DNA of 64,000 nt. Source: JACMLD01 sp047602295. Lineage in GTDB: Bacteria; Bacteroidota; Bacteroidia; Chitinophagales; Chitinophagaceae. Numbering within the stretch: the first letter of the stretch is position 1; every line of letters begins with the position of its first letter. This document shows, piece after piece, positions 36,793-46,594 of this stretch. The notes beneath the pieces were generated by a model. It ran no database searches. It saw only the letters and a program-made list of their open reading frames with translations, and was not told the origin of the DNA. The position numbers and the translations under genes were made by a program. The stretch is from NCBI GenBank assembly GCA_047602295.1, contig JASGHP010000001.1, forward strand, positions 3,782,001-3,846,000, read 5' to 3'.

Positions 36793-39156
36793 ATGCTAAA
36801 GAACTATTTAAAAACAGCCTGGCGCAATCTGTGGAAGAATAAATTTTACAGTGTCATTAATATAAGCGGTCTTGCTATTGGACTTGCAGTGGGTATTATG
36901 ATATTGATGTGGGTGCAGCATGAATCTGGTTATGATGGATTTTACAAAAACACTTCCAGCCTTTATAAAATAAACTCGCATATTGGCAGCGGCACCAATG
37001 CGCAAGTGTGGGAAGGCTCCCCTGCCCCATTGGCAGTGTTTTGCAAGCAGTCTATACCAGAAGTTGAAAACGCTGTAAGAGTAAAAGACCGCTACGAACA
37101 AATCAGTTTTAAAGAAGGAGAACAGGAATTTATTGAAGAGCATTCAGCTTTTGTTGATCCGGCCTTCTTCAATGTGTTTGAGCGAGAATTCGTGGAAGGC
37201 AATTCCAACATTCCTTTTAAAGACGATCATTCTATTGTAATAACTGCTTCTACTGCCAAAAAATACTTCGGCACAGAAAAAGCTTTGGGCAAAATACTGG
37301 TTGCCGACAAAGAAAACTTTTCTGTATCAGGTGTTATACAAGATTTCCAGGAGAATTCAAAGTTCCATTACAATGTTTTATTCCCTTTAAGCCTGTTTGC
37401 AAAAAACTTTGGTGGCAATGGAGCATGGAAAACAGTAGATGAAGATTTGGGTAATTACCAGTTTGAGATCTATTTACAATTACAAAAGACAGCATCGCCG
37501 GAAACCGTCGCAAAGAAAATCTCAAAAATATTTGCTGAAAAAAAACAGGTAGACACAAAAGATAATTTTTTTACACTTCAGTCTTTAAAGACGCTTCACC
37601 TTGTTACAGCAGATGGCAATACCAGTGCATTGCGCATGGTGCAGGTATTTCTTGCAGTGGCGATTTTGATTTTACTAATAGCTTGCATCAATTATGTAAA
37701 CCTTTCCACGGCCCGTTCTATGCTGCGTGCAAAAGAAGTGAGCATGCGCAAAATTACCGGTGCTTCCAAATTGCAATTGTTTGTACAGTTTATAGTTGAA
37801 TCTGCAGTATTGTTTTTATTATCTGCAATATTAGCGTTGGGTGTTATCTACCTGCTATTGCCATTGTACAATAGCATTTCCGGTAAATCGTTGGTACTTG
37901 ATCTTAAAAACAGTGGTGTATGGATGGTAATTGGTTGCTCAATCCTTGGCACTTTATTATTGTCTGGTATTTATCCCGCACTACTACTGTCTTCTTTTAA
38001 ACCATTACTGGCACTAAAAGGAAAACTTTCATTTGGCATTGGCGCTTCCGGTTTTAGAAAAGTATTAGTGGTTACACAATTTATTTTTTCTATTGTACTT
38101 ATCATTGGCACTATTGCCATCAATAAGCAATTGCAGTATATCAAAGAGAAAGATCTTGGCTATAATAAAGAACATGTATTCTCATTCAATTTAACCAAAG
38201 ACTTGCATGACCACTACGATGCAGTTAGAAATGAGCTGATGAAAGATCCATCCATAACCGGCATTGCTTCTTCCGACGGAAGTGTGATTGGCATTAATGG
38301 CACCACGGGAGACACGTATTGGGATGGCAAACCTGCAGATGCATCACTCTTTATAAACGTAAACGGTATTGATCAGAATTTTATACCGCTGTTAAAAATG
38401 AAAATGGCGGCAGGTGCTAATTTTAGTGGAGTACCTGCAGACTCTGCTCATTTTATTTTAAATGAAGCCGCCATCAAACAGGCAGGCATTAAAGATCCTA
38501 TTGGAAAAATGTTTACGCTTTGGCAGACCAAGGGTACCATCATAGGCGTAGTGAAGGATTTTAATTATACATCTGTTAAACAAACAATCGCTCCTTCTAT
38601 TTTTATGTATGATCCACCAAACTGGAGAATGTATGTAAAAACTACCGGCGCACAAGCGTCAAAAGCCATTGCAGCAGTGGAAAATATCTGGAGCAAGTAC
38701 CCTGCAAAAACACCATTGGCATATACTTTCCTGGAAGAAGATTACAATAAGCTTTACCAGTCTGAAGAAAAAACGGCCACTTTGTTTAATGTATTTGCGG
38801 TTGTGGCCATCGTAATCTCTTGTCTTGGTTTGTTAGGACTGATCACGTTTGTAGCATACTTAAGAACAAAAGAAATCGGCATCCGGAAAGTATTGGGTGC
38901 GAGCACAGCCAATATCACTGCTTTAATGACAAAGGATTTTATACTGCTGGTATTAATAGCCTTTATTATTGCAGCTCCCATATCGTGGTTTGCTATCAAC
39001 AAATGGTTGCAGGATTACAGCTATCGCATTCATCCCGATTGGAAAATGTTTGCTGCAGCTGGTTTCATGGCAATTGCCATTGCTATTATAACTGTCAGTT
39101 TTCAGGCGATTAAAGCAGCATTAGCAAACCCGGTGAAGAGTTTGAGGACGGAATGA
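36793..39156 (+). CDS. MacB/FtsX-type ABC permease P7
   Basis: 787 residues. Helices near 21-41, 278-298, 328-349, 370-390, 418-438, 663-685, 716-737 and 750-772. Couplers AKEVSMRKITGAS and TKEIGIRKVLGAS; Ser-Met in the first replaces the usual Gly-Ile. The first domain has WEGSPAPLAVFCKQ with a lone Cys. The second carries DTYWDGKPADASLFINVNGID and AAGANFSGVPADSAHFILNE, diverging from the GRxFS motif found in most others. It ends NPVKSLRTE. Confidence 0.94.
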   Translation: MLKNYLKTAWRNLWKNKFYSVINISGLAIGLAVGIMILMWVQHESGYDGFYKNTSSLYKINSHIGSGTNAQVWEGSPAPLAVFCKQSIPEVENAVRVKDRYEQISFKEGEQEFIEEHSAFVDPAFFNVFEREFVEGNSNIPFKDDHSIVITASTAKKYFGTEKALGKILVADKENFSVSGVIQDFQENSKFHYNVLFPLSLFAKNFGGNGAWKTVDEDLGNYQFEIYLQLQKTASPETVAKKISKIFAEKKQVDTKDNFFTLQSLKTLHLVTADGNTSALRMVQVFLAVAILILLIACINYVNLSTARSMLRAKEVSMRKITGASKLQLFVQFIVESAVLFLLSAILALGVIYLLLPLYNSISGKSLVLDLKNSGVWMVIGCSILGTLLLSGIYPALLLSSFKPLLALKGKLSFGIGASGFRKVLVVTQFIFSIVLIIGTIAINKQLQYIKEKDLGYNKEHVFSFNLTKDLHDHYDAVRNELMKDPSITGIASSDGSVIGINGTTGDTYWDGKPADASLFINVNGIDQNFIPLLKMKMAAGANFSGVPADSAHFILNEAAIKQAGIKDPIGKMFTLWQTKGTIIGVVKDFNYTSVKQTIAPSIFMYDPPNWRMYVKTTGAQASKAIAAVENIWSKYPAKTPLAYTFLEEDYNKLYQSEEKTATLFNVFAVVAIVISCLGLLGLITFVAYLRTKEIGIRKVLGASTANITALMTKDFILLVLIAFIIAAPISWFAINKWLQDYSYRIHPDWKMFAAAGFMAIAIAIITVSFQAIKAALANPVKSLRTE

Positions 39157-39161
39157 TGTTG

Positions 39162-39250
39162 GTGAGTAGTGAATGGCTAGTGGTGAGTGGGTGGTTGATT
39201 GGTTGGAATTAGCAATTAACAATTAATAATTAGTAATTAATAATTAATAA
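39162..39250. repeat. Two heptamer-period blocks after P7
   Basis: 39162-39189 is GTGAGTA, GTGAATG, GCTAGTG and GTGAGTG. 39207-39248 is AATTAGC, AATTAAC, AATTAAT, AATTAGT, AATTAAT and AATTAAT. Two families are placed back to back in one gap. Confidence 0.7.
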
Positions 39251-39254
39251 CTGT

Positions 39255-39495
39255 GCGTTGATTATATGCTGGCTACCCGTAGGGCTAAATGTCAGTAACC
39301 ACGGGTGCAACCCGTGGAGTAAAAGTGAAGCGTACGCCAACCCTGAAGGGGTTGAATCTGCGTTGTCACGACTTGTACTCTTACAGAAAAGTGCAAGAAT
39401 TTAAAATTGCAGCCTGAAGCCGATTAAAGGTTTGGTGAAGAACGTAATGCGACGCAACGATGCTGCCTAAAGTACAAATGCTCGTACCAAACTAC
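39255..39495 (+). repeat. Bipartite intergenic element, copy R2
   Basis: Part A hairpins: CTACCCGTAGGGC at about 39273, CACGGGTGCAACCCGTGG at about 39301, AACCCTGAAGGGGTT at about 39340. Part B: CACGACTTGTACTC then GCAGCCTGAAGC and GCGACGCAACGATG (39449-39462), ending about 45 bases before P8. With the heptamer blocks it fills the 383-bp gap. Confidence 0.75.
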
Positions 39496-39539
39496 GAATC
39501 GCAAAGATTACTATAGAAACAAAACATCAAACATCTGCC

Positions 39540-41936
39540 ATGTTTAAAAATTATTTCAAAACAGCGTTAAGAAATCTTTTTCGCAACAAAATTTATTCTT
39601 TTACCAATATTATTGGATTGAGTCTTGGTCTTGCCGCTGCAATGCTTATCATTTTATATGTAAAGGATGAAGTAAGTTATGATCGGTTTCATAAGAACGT
39701 AGATCAAACTTACCGTGTTGTAATGGATATAAAGAAACCAGATGGCAGCCCTGCCTACAAACAACCTTTTACAGGATTTTTCCAGGGGCCAAGGTTTACA
39801 GCAGCTATTCCGGAGATAAAAGCATTTGTACGCTACCAGGAGTATAACAAAGATTTAAAAACAGGCAACGATGTAAAGATCCAGGAATTGTTTATTGTTG
39901 ATTCCAATTTCTTTTCTTTTTTCGATTTTCCATTGCTCAGCGGCAATCCAAAAACCGCTTTGCTGGATGTAAATGCAGTTGTTATTTCTGAAGACATGGC
40001 CCGCAAACAATTTGGAACAGTAGATGCAGTTGGCAAAACAATGATGTTTAAAGACGGTGATAAGTTTGTTCCTTACATTGTGTCTGCCGTAGCAAAAAGA
40101 TGTCCGCAAAATTCTTCCATCAAATTTGATGTGTTAACGCCTATTCATCTTACTAAAAAGGATGAAGCAACCAATGAAAACTGGATGAATATTTTTTTGA
40201 ACACTTTTATAGTGTTGCAGCCAGGTGCCGATATGAAATCTGTTGCGGCCAAAATGACCAATGTGTACAATACAGAAGCTGCCGAAGCAATAAAAATAGC
40301 AGCAGAAAAATATGGTGATAATTCAAAAATCACTTATCACCTGCAACATTTTGCTGACATGCATCTTAGCACAGACTACTATGCAGGCAACGGGCTTACG
40401 GGCAACAGCAATCCTGTCTTCTCCTATATTCTTTCAGGCATTGCATTGTTTGTGTTATTGATTGCCTGCATCAATTTTGTAAACCTCACCGTTGCAAGAT
40501 CCGTTAAACGGGCAAAAGAAATTGGCATTCGAAAAGTAATTGGTGGAGACAGAAGTCAGCTTATTGCACAATTCCTGGGCGAATCATTTATTCTTTGCTT
40601 TATCGCTTTTATATTCGCCATTGCCATAGTGCAATTGGTGTTGCCATTGTTTAATAATCTTTCCAATAAAGCACTTGCCATTGCTTATTTGTTTGATGCA
40701 AAACTAATAGTTGGATATATCTTCCTTTTTATAGCAACCAGCCTTTTGGCAGGCTTTTATCCAGCATTGGTTTTATCTAAATACAACCCGGTTCAAACAT
40801 TATACAGCCGTTTCACATTAGCGGGTAAAAACTATTTGCAAAAAAGCCTTGTTGTTTTGCAGTTCACACTTTCTTCCTTCCTGATTATTGCTACGATTAT
40901 CATCTACTCACAATTTAATTACCTGACCAATGAAAAACTGGGTTATGATGATAGCAACCTGGTAACTGTAAACAACTGGAACATGAAACATTCAGATGTT
41001 CCTGTTATCAGGCACGGGTTGCTGGCCGATCCTTCCATTGCAGGTGTTGCATTTAAGAACGGCGGTTATTGGGGTACCGGCGCCAAAGTAAACGGTGAAA
41101 CGCAAATGAATTTTGCATATGAAACAATTGATGAAAACTACCTGCCGCTTTTGAAAATACCAATAATAAAAGGCAGAAACTTCTCAAAAGATTTTCCTGC
41201 AGACTCTACCCAATCGGTATTAGTAAACGAAGCTTTTGCAACAAAAGCTGGCTGGAAGGATCCAATTGGACAGGAAGTAAATTTCTTTTACAACAACAAT
41301 GAAAAATACACCGTGATTGGCGTAGTAAAAGATTATCATTATGAATCACTGACAATAGACATCCGCCCGCAATTGTTTACTATGAAACCCGGCAATGAAT
41401 ATGGAACCGTATTTATAAAAATAAGGCCTAATGCAACGTCAGCAAGTCTTGCTACTATAGCAAAAGTAATTAAGACTCAATTTCCAATGAGTCCGTATGT
41501 ATATTCATTCAAGAATGAAGATAACCGAAAAAACTACGAAAGCGAAGCAAAGTGGAAGCAGATCATGTTCTTTAGTGCTATACTTACCATCTTCATTTCA
41601 TGCATTGGCTTGTTTGGCTTATCTGTTTTATCTGCCGAGAAAAGAACAAAAGAAATTGGCATCCGCAAAGTGTTGGGCGCAAGTGTTTCTGGTATTGCTA
41701 CCAGTCTGAGCAAAGACTTTCTTAAACTGGTAATGATTGCATTGATAGTAGCTATCCCGCTTTCATGGATGGCTGCCTCCAAATGGTTGGAAAATTATCC
41801 CTATCGCATTACACTCAATTGGTGGATGTTTGCATCTGCCGGAATCATGGTTGTATTCATTGCATTGCTTACAGTTAGCTTCCAGGCAATAAAAGCAGCT
41901 ATTGCAAACCCGATAAATAGTTTGAGAACGGAATGA
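39540..41936 (+). CDS. MacB/FtsX-type ABC permease P8
   Basis: 798 residues. Helices near 20-41, 292-314, 343-365, 382-404, 430-450, 677-697, 728-748 and 762-783. Couplers AKEIGIRKVIGGD (ending Gly-Asp, unique here) and TKEIGIRKVLGAS. The first extracytoplasmic domain has an extra segment DEATNENWMNIFLNTFIVLQPG. The loop after TM4 reads NPVQTLYSRFTLAGK where others have PVKVLKG, so the connection between the halves is altered. It ends NPINSLRTE. It is followed by a 198-bp gap and the esterase gene. Confidence 0.93.
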   Translation: MFKNYFKTALRNLFRNKIYSFTNIIGLSLGLAAAMLIILYVKDEVSYDRFHKNVDQTYRVVMDIKKPDGSPAYKQPFTGFFQGPRFTAAIPEIKAFVRYQEYNKDLKTGNDVKIQELFIVDSNFFSFFDFPLLSGNPKTALLDVNAVVISEDMARKQFGTVDAVGKTMMFKDGDKFVPYIVSAVAKRCPQNSSIKFDVLTPIHLTKKDEATNENWMNIFLNTFIVLQPGADMKSVAAKMTNVYNTEAAEAIKIAAEKYGDNSKITYHLQHFADMHLSTDYYAGNGLTGNSNPVFSYILSGIALFVLLIACINFVNLTVARSVKRAKEIGIRKVIGGDRSQLIAQFLGESFILCFIAFIFAIAIVQLVLPLFNNLSNKALAIAYLFDAKLIVGYIFLFIATSLLAGFYPALVLSKYNPVQTLYSRFTLAGKNYLQKSLVVLQFTLSSFLIIATIIIYSQFNYLTNEKLGYDDSNLVTVNNWNMKHSDVPVIRHGLLADPSIAGVAFKNGGYWGTGAKVNGETQMNFAYETIDENYLPLLKIPIIKGRNFSKDFPADSTQSVLVNEAFATKAGWKDPIGQEVNFFYNNNEKYTVIGVVKDYHYESLTIDIRPQLFTMKPGNEYGTVFIKIRPNATSASLATIAKVIKTQFPMSPYVYSFKNEDNRKNYESEAKWKQIMFFSAILTIFISCIGLFGLSVLSAEKRTKEIGIRKVLGASVSGIATSLSKDFLKLVMIALIVAIPLSWMAASKWLENYPYRITLNWWMFASAGIMVVFIALLTVSFQAIKAAIANPINSLRTE

Positions 41937-41940
41937 TCTT

Positions 41941-42045
41941 GGTGAGTAGTGAATGGCTAGTGGGGTTGGTTGGAAGTAGGAATTAGTAATTAGTAATTAG
42001 GAATTAGCAATTGCCATTGATTATATCCATGCTACCCGTAGGGTT
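41941..42045 (+). repeat. Heptamer blocks plus a truncated copy (R7) of the bipartite element
   Basis: GTGAGTA, GTGAATG and GCTAGTG begin at 41941. An AATTAGT-family run follows at 41979-42010. ATTGATTATATCC then GCTACCCGTAGGG (about 42016-42043) matches only the first hairpin of part A; the rest of the element is missing. Confidence 0.6.
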
Positions 42046-42134
42046 TAATACTTCTTCATCTCCTGAGAAAACCTCTTTTACCTCTGTGATACAACCCTTA
42101 AGCTACAATTTGTAAACCAATAGCTCTAAAAGAC

Positions 42135-43673
42135 ATGAGAAACACAATGATAAGATCAGGATTTATTGTTTTGCTATTTGCATCTATTCGCTTACAGGCG
42201 CAACTTCCTGACTTGCCTATTCTGAAAGATTCTTTGTATTCTGAAGTACTAAAAGAAATGCGGCCCATAGAAATTGTGCTGCCTGCCAATTACGCCACAT
42301 CTCCCAATACAAAGTTTGATGCATTCTATGTAACGGATGGTGAATGGAATACAAGAATTGTTTCTGATATCCGCCAGTTTCTGAACATTCAATTCATTCC
42401 GGAAAATATTTTGATAAGCTTGCCAAATGTTTATCCCAATGGCATGAACCAGCGTGGCCGCGATTTTACACCCACACATGCGCAAGGCATGGATGAATCT
42501 GGCGGCGCAGAGAAGTTTCTTTCTTTTATTAAGACTGAACTAATACCCTACATCAATAAAAAATACAGGACGAACGGATTGAACACCTTATATGGAAGTT
42601 CACTCGGCGGCATATTTGCGATGTATACTTTGTGCAAAGAGCCGCAGCTTTTTCAATCTTATTTAATGGCAGACCCTGCGTGGTGGTGGGATAATAACTA
42701 TATCAGCGGGTTGGTAAAAGAAAACCTTGACAAGCTGGTTCCAATGGACAAAACAGTATTGATAACGGGTCGCGAAGGTGCGCCCTATCAATACATGGGC
42801 ATTGCCAAAGTAGATTCTATACTGGCACCGGCTAAAGCAAAAGGTATTCATTGGAAGACGATGTTATACAATGATGAAACGCATAATGCTATGATATTTC
42901 GCACCGTTTACGATGGATTGAAATATACATATTCAGGTTACATGAAAGAAGAAATGGGCTTTCATCCAATGAATGGTATTGTGTTGCAAGACAAACCTGT
43001 AACCATACGCGTAAACAATAGAGAAATGTTCCCGCGTCTTCGTTATACAACAGATGGTTCAGCGCCTACCAACACGTCGCCATTGGTAACCGCTGATACA
43101 ATAGCAATTACCAATCCTTCAAAACTGATTATAAAATCTGCCAGCAACAGGGAGCTATATAGCAAAGTAGCGACAGGTAATTTTAAAATTGTGCCAACCC
43201 CTCTGCCTGTTTCACCCAAATTCAAAAATGCCCAAGCAGGTGGATTTTCCTATAGCTATTACGAAGGCGCATGGGATAGCCTGCCGGATTTTAAGAAGCT
43301 AACGCCCGCAAAAACCGGTGTTGCCAATAAAGATTTCGACATGAAGAATTTTCCTCGAAAAACTGACTATGCCAATGTTTTGCAGGGACAACTGGAAATA
43401 AAAACGGATGGCTACTACTTGTTTGGCATTGATGTAGAAGGTGGCGCCAGGTTCTATTTTGGCAATCAATTACTGATTGATTACAATGGTTTGCATCATA
43501 GCGGCAGTTTTCAAACTACTGTAGCACCACTGCAAAAAGGATTTTACCCGGTAAGAGTAGAATATTTTCATAAGGAGGGAAATGCGGCTCTCAACATACT
43601 GTATATTACACCAGACAATAACGAACCAAGGCCCATTCCACTTGAACTTCAATATGCTTCAGTAAAAAAATAA
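42135..43673 (+). CDS. Secreted esterase (enterochelin esterase-like) with chitobiase-C and PA14 domains
   Basis: 512 residues with a signal peptide (about 1-22, LQAQ). The alpha/beta-hydrolase part (about 35-270) resembles the IroE/Fes-like esterases: nucleophile in GSSLGG (Ser156), a putative catalytic His in NDETHNA (His250). Residues about 282-352 (RLRYTTDGSAPT) match the chitobiase/hexosaminidase C-terminal module. Residues about 365-500 form a PA14-type carbohydrate-binding domain (GYYLFGIDVEGGARFYFGNQLLID, YPVRVEYFH). It likely acts on an esterified glycan or siderophore-like ester at the cell surface. It is separated from the divergent permease P9 by nine bases, so the two are almost certainly one unit. 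Confidence 0.88.
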   Translation: MRNTMIRSGFIVLLFASIRLQAQLPDLPILKDSLYSEVLKEMRPIEIVLPANYATSPNTKFDAFYVTDGEWNTRIVSDIRQFLNIQFIPENILISLPNVYPNGMNQRGRDFTPTHAQGMDESGGAEKFLSFIKTELIPYINKKYRTNGLNTLYGSSLGGIFAMYTLCKEPQLFQSYLMADPAWWWDNNYISGLVKENLDKLVPMDKTVLITGREGAPYQYMGIAKVDSILAPAKAKGIHWKTMLYNDETHNAMIFRTVYDGLKYTYSGYMKEEMGFHPMNGIVLQDKPVTIRVNNREMFPRLRYTTDGSAPTNTSPLVTADTIAITNPSKLIIKSASNRELYSKVATGNFKIVPTPLPVSPKFKNAQAGGFSYSYYEGAWDSLPDFKKLTPAKTGVANKDFDMKNFPRKTDYANVLQGQLEIKTDGYYLFGIDVEGGARFYFGNQLLIDYNGLHHSGSFQTTVAPLQKGFYPVRVEYFHKEGNAALNILYITPDNNEPRPIPLELQYASVKK

Positions 43674-43682
43674 AACAAGTCT

Positions 43683-46088
43683 ATGTTAAAGAACTATTTT
43701 AAAATAGCCTGGCGAAACCTGCGCAGGAATAAAATATTTTCTATCATTAATGTGGTTGGCTTGTCTGCGGGTATTGCATTTGCGCTGCTTATTGGCGCTT
43801 ATGTATGGAATGAAGTACAAATAAACCGGTCGTTGAAAAATGCTGGCCGGCAATATTTTTTGCAAAGCAATTGGAAAGATGCGAATATGGGCAACGATAT
43901 TACTACTGTTGGGCCATTGGCAAAAAGACTGAAGGAAGAATATCCTCAACTGGTAGCTAATTACTATCGTTGGGATGGCATTACTTCCGTAGTATCAAAG
44001 GGTGACAAACACCTTAGAGAGAACCTTCAATTAGGCGACAGCACTTTTCTTTCGATGTATGGATTTGAGTTGCAGTATGGCAATGCCGCTACAGCACTTG
44101 TTCAACCATTCAGCACCGTTATCACCGGAAAAACGGCCATTAAATATTTTGGCAAGAGAGATGTTGTGGGTGAAACCATCGAAATACAAAGTTTCTCCGG
44201 GGGCAATCATGCTTTTACCATTACAGGTGTATTAAAAGATTTGCCAGAAAATTCCGTTACAAATTTAAACAGCGCCACCAATAACAACCTCTTTATTCCT
44301 ACCAATACATACAATTATTTTGGCAGGGCAGATTTTGAATCGTGGGATAATATTTACCTGCCTTCTTATGTAGAACTACAGCCAGGCGCAACAGAGAAAA
44401 ACCTACAACAGGCCATGCATGCCTTATTGCAGAAGTATGCACCGGATTATATAAAAGCGAACCTGACGGTACAGCCTATGCTGTTATCCAATTATTATAT
44501 CAACAGGGGCAATGCACTGGTGAAACGAATGATGTACACTTTATCGCTGATTGGGTTATTCATTTTGTTGATGGCTATCATCAATTTTATCAATATTGCC
44601 ATTAGTAGTTCGGGCAACAGAACAAAAGAAATTGGTGTAAGAAAAGTATTGGGCAGTTTACGTTCTCAACTGATTGCACAATTCCTGGCAGAATCATTTA
44701 TACTGGTTCTGGTATCAACCGTTCTTTCACTTCTTTCCTATTCACTGGTAAAAAATGGTTTTGGCAAACTGGTAGGCAAGGAACTGCCGCCGCTTTCTGT
44801 CTTTCCTTTGTATTTTATTTTTATTCCGCTGTTACTGGTTTTTATAGTTGCATTGCTGGCAGGCCTCTACCCTGCATTTGTTTTATCGTCTTTAAAAACA
44901 GTAGACTCTTTAAAAGGAAAATTAAAAACCGTAAAAGAAAATGTGTGGCTGCGCAAGACGCTGGTAGGTTTCCAGTTTTGTATTGCACTTGTGGTGTTGA
45001 TTGCTGCCGGCATCATAACACAACAGGTAACCCATTTCTTTGGACAGGGCCTTGGTTATAATAAAGAGTTCGTTGTTTCTTCGCAAGTGCCGCGTGACTG
45101 GACACGCAAAGGCGTTGAAAAAATGGAAACAGTCCGCAACGAATTCGCATCATTATCGCAGGTAAGTGACGTTGCATTGTCATATGAAATACCCAATGGA
45201 ATGAATGGCGGGCAACCACCCGTTTATCTACCAGGCACAGATTCTACAAGAGCAATACCAATGCAAGCTTTAACAACAGATGAAAACTATCTGAACACCT
45301 ACCAGATACCATTAAAAGCCGGTAATTTTTTTGACGGGCATGGACAGGATTCTGGCAAAGTAATTTTAAATGAGCAGGCTTTGCATGCATTGGGTTTTAT
45401 AAATGCTATTGATGCAGTTGGCAAACAAGTACGAGTGCCCGGAGACCAAACAGTGTTTACAGTAAAAGGCATTGCACAGGATTTTCATTTTGGCTCTATG
45501 CAGCAAAAGATAGCGCCAATGATTTTCTTCAACGTGAATTTTGCGCCCATGTACAGGTATCTTTCTTTTAAAATAAAGCCAGGTTCTGTAAACGCCTCTA
45601 TAGAGGCCATTCAGAAAAAATGGGCGCAACTATTGCCGGGCAGTTCGTTTGAGTATGTTTTTATGAGCGATGCTTTATCCAATCTTTACTCAACAGAAAT
45701 ACAATTGAAAAAAGCGGCTTATACTTCTACTGCACTTTCACTGTTTATTATGCTATTGGGCGTTCTTGGATTGATAACACTTAGCATTCAAAAAAGAGTA
45801 AAAGAAATAGGTATTAGAAAAGTGTTGGGTGCAAGCGTTTCAAATATCATACTGCTGTTTGTAAAAGAATTTATAGTGATTATTATAGTGGCTGCTGCAA
45901 TAGCTGTTCCTGTAGCAGTTATCATCATGAACAAATGGCTGAACAACTATGTCTACCGCATTCAATTATCTGTTCAGCCATTTTTGATAGCAATACTTTT
46001 ATTGGTTGTTATTACGCTGCTGCTAATTTGCCTGCAAACCATTAAAGCAGCATTGGCAAACCCGGTGAAGAGTTTGAGAAATGAATGA
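43683..46088 (+). CDS. MacB/FtsX-type ABC permease P9 (divergent, paired with esterase)
   Basis: 801 residues. Helices near 20-42, 284-306, 335-355, 375-397, 423-445, 677-699, 730-752 and 765-787. Couplers TKEIGVRKVLGSL and VKEIGIRKVLGAS. It is the most divergent full-length member: TM2 reads LLMAIINFINIAIS where nearly all others have LLIACINFMNLSTA, thereby losing the otherwise conserved Cys, and the post-TM1 motif is NEVQINRSLKN where others have NELSYDRF. The nine-base spacing to the esterase implies that this permease works with that enzyme's substrate or product. It ends NPVKSLRNE. Confidence 0.94.
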   Translation: MLKNYFKIAWRNLRRNKIFSIINVVGLSAGIAFALLIGAYVWNEVQINRSLKNAGRQYFLQSNWKDANMGNDITTVGPLAKRLKEEYPQLVANYYRWDGITSVVSKGDKHLRENLQLGDSTFLSMYGFELQYGNAATALVQPFSTVITGKTAIKYFGKRDVVGETIEIQSFSGGNHAFTITGVLKDLPENSVTNLNSATNNNLFIPTNTYNYFGRADFESWDNIYLPSYVELQPGATEKNLQQAMHALLQKYAPDYIKANLTVQPMLLSNYYINRGNALVKRMMYTLSLIGLFILLMAIINFINIAISSSGNRTKEIGVRKVLGSLRSQLIAQFLAESFILVLVSTVLSLLSYSLVKNGFGKLVGKELPPLSVFPLYFIFIPLLLVFIVALLAGLYPAFVLSSLKTVDSLKGKLKTVKENVWLRKTLVGFQFCIALVVLIAAGIITQQVTHFFGQGLGYNKEFVVSSQVPRDWTRKGVEKMETVRNEFASLSQVSDVALSYEIPNGMNGGQPPVYLPGTDSTRAIPMQALTTDENYLNTYQIPLKAGNFFDGHGQDSGKVILNEQALHALGFINAIDAVGKQVRVPGDQTVFTVKGIAQDFHFGSMQQKIAPMIFFNVNFAPMYRYLSFKIKPGSVNASIEAIQKKWAQLLPGSSFEYVFMSDALSNLYSTEIQLKKAAYTSTALSLFIMLLGVLGLITLSIQKRVKEIGIRKVLGASVSNIILLFVKEFIVIIIVAAAIAVPVAVIIMNKWLNNYVYRIQLSVQPFLIAILLLVVITLLLICLQTIKAALANPVKSLRNE

Positions 46089-46092
46089 TATG

Positions 46093-46122
46093 GTGAGTGG
46101 TGAATAGCTAGTGGTGAGTAGG
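46093..46122. repeat. Heptamer-period repeat, GTGAGTG family, after P9
   Basis: GTGAGTG, GTGAATA, GCTAGTG and GTGAGTA in register, five bases after the stop. Confidence 0.65.
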
Positions 46123-46159
46123 AATTGATCAGTTAAGCGGTTGATTGAAATTAATAATT

Positions 46160-46405
46160 AGCAATTGCGCATTGATTATATGAACCTCTGCCTGAAGGGC
46201 AGAATATGAGTAACCGCGGGGGAAACCCGTGGAATAAAAGCAATGTTACTGCTAACCCTGAAATGGTTGAATTATAGTTGCTGCAAATTGTACAGTTGAA
46301 AATAATAGTAGCGATTTAAAACCGCAGCCTAAAGCTGATAAAAGATTTGCTGATGAAGGGAGTGACACAACGATGATGCCCAAAGAACCAATGCCGGTTC
46401 AAAAA
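46160..46405 (+). repeat. Bipartite intergenic element, copy R3
   Basis: Part A: CTGCCTGAAGGGCAG at about 46189, then GCGGGGGAAACCCGTGG and AACCCTGAAATGGTT. Part B: TTGTACAGTTGAAA (46288-46301), GCAGCCTAAAGC, then GAGTGACACAACGATGATG at about 46359. It is upstream of the operator and promoter set of P10; the 506-bp gap is otherwise fully accounted for. Confidence 0.75.
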
Positions 46406-46433
46406 AAGTTATCAATACCCTTCTTTTTTGATT

Positions 46434-46473
46434 TACGAACAATACCGTACACCGACTGTCCGGTTTCGTACAC
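46434..46473 (-). promoter_or_regulatory. Tandem 19-bp operator-like motif B, upstream of P10
   Basis: On the minus strand GTGTACGAAACCGGACAGT (46473-46455) is followed by GTGTACGGTATTGTTCGTA (46452-46434), a 21-bp period. The first unit matches the C-N-A-A-A-N-CGGACAGT core of motif A. Orientation is opposite to motifs A and C. Confidence 0.6.
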
Positions 46474-46495
46474 TTTTACATTCGGAATATTCTTT

Positions 46496-46520
46496 AAAAC
46501 CCGCTACTGTAGCGGGTTTT
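46496..46520. terminator. Perfect inverted repeat, bidirectional terminator-like
   Basis: AAAACCCGCTAC and GTAGCGGGTTTT are exact complements around a single T. A-run on one side and T-run on the other make it symmetrical. It sits between the operator-like motif and the promoter-like site of P10, so it would stop read-through from upstream. Confidence 0.75.
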
Positions 46521-46524
46521 GTCA

Positions 46525-46541
46525 TTGGCACGACTGTTGAA
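46525..46541 (+). promoter_or_regulatory. Sigma-54-like promoter candidate for P10
   Basis: TTGGCACGACTGTTGA has the full -24 half TTGGCACG and the correct ten bases to the -12 dinucleotide, which is GA instead of the consensus GC. It lies about 55 bases before the ATG at 46595, and the tandem motif is upstream at an enhancer-like distance. Confidence 0.5.
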
Positions 46542-46594
46542 AATTGATAAGCGGAGAGCCCTTATTATGTTCATACTTCAAAGCTCATAAGCAT

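Noticed and set aside
46544..46594. Upstream TTG start for P10
   Set aside because: It would add 17 residues unlike any paralogue; the ATG at 46595 restores the common N-terminus.
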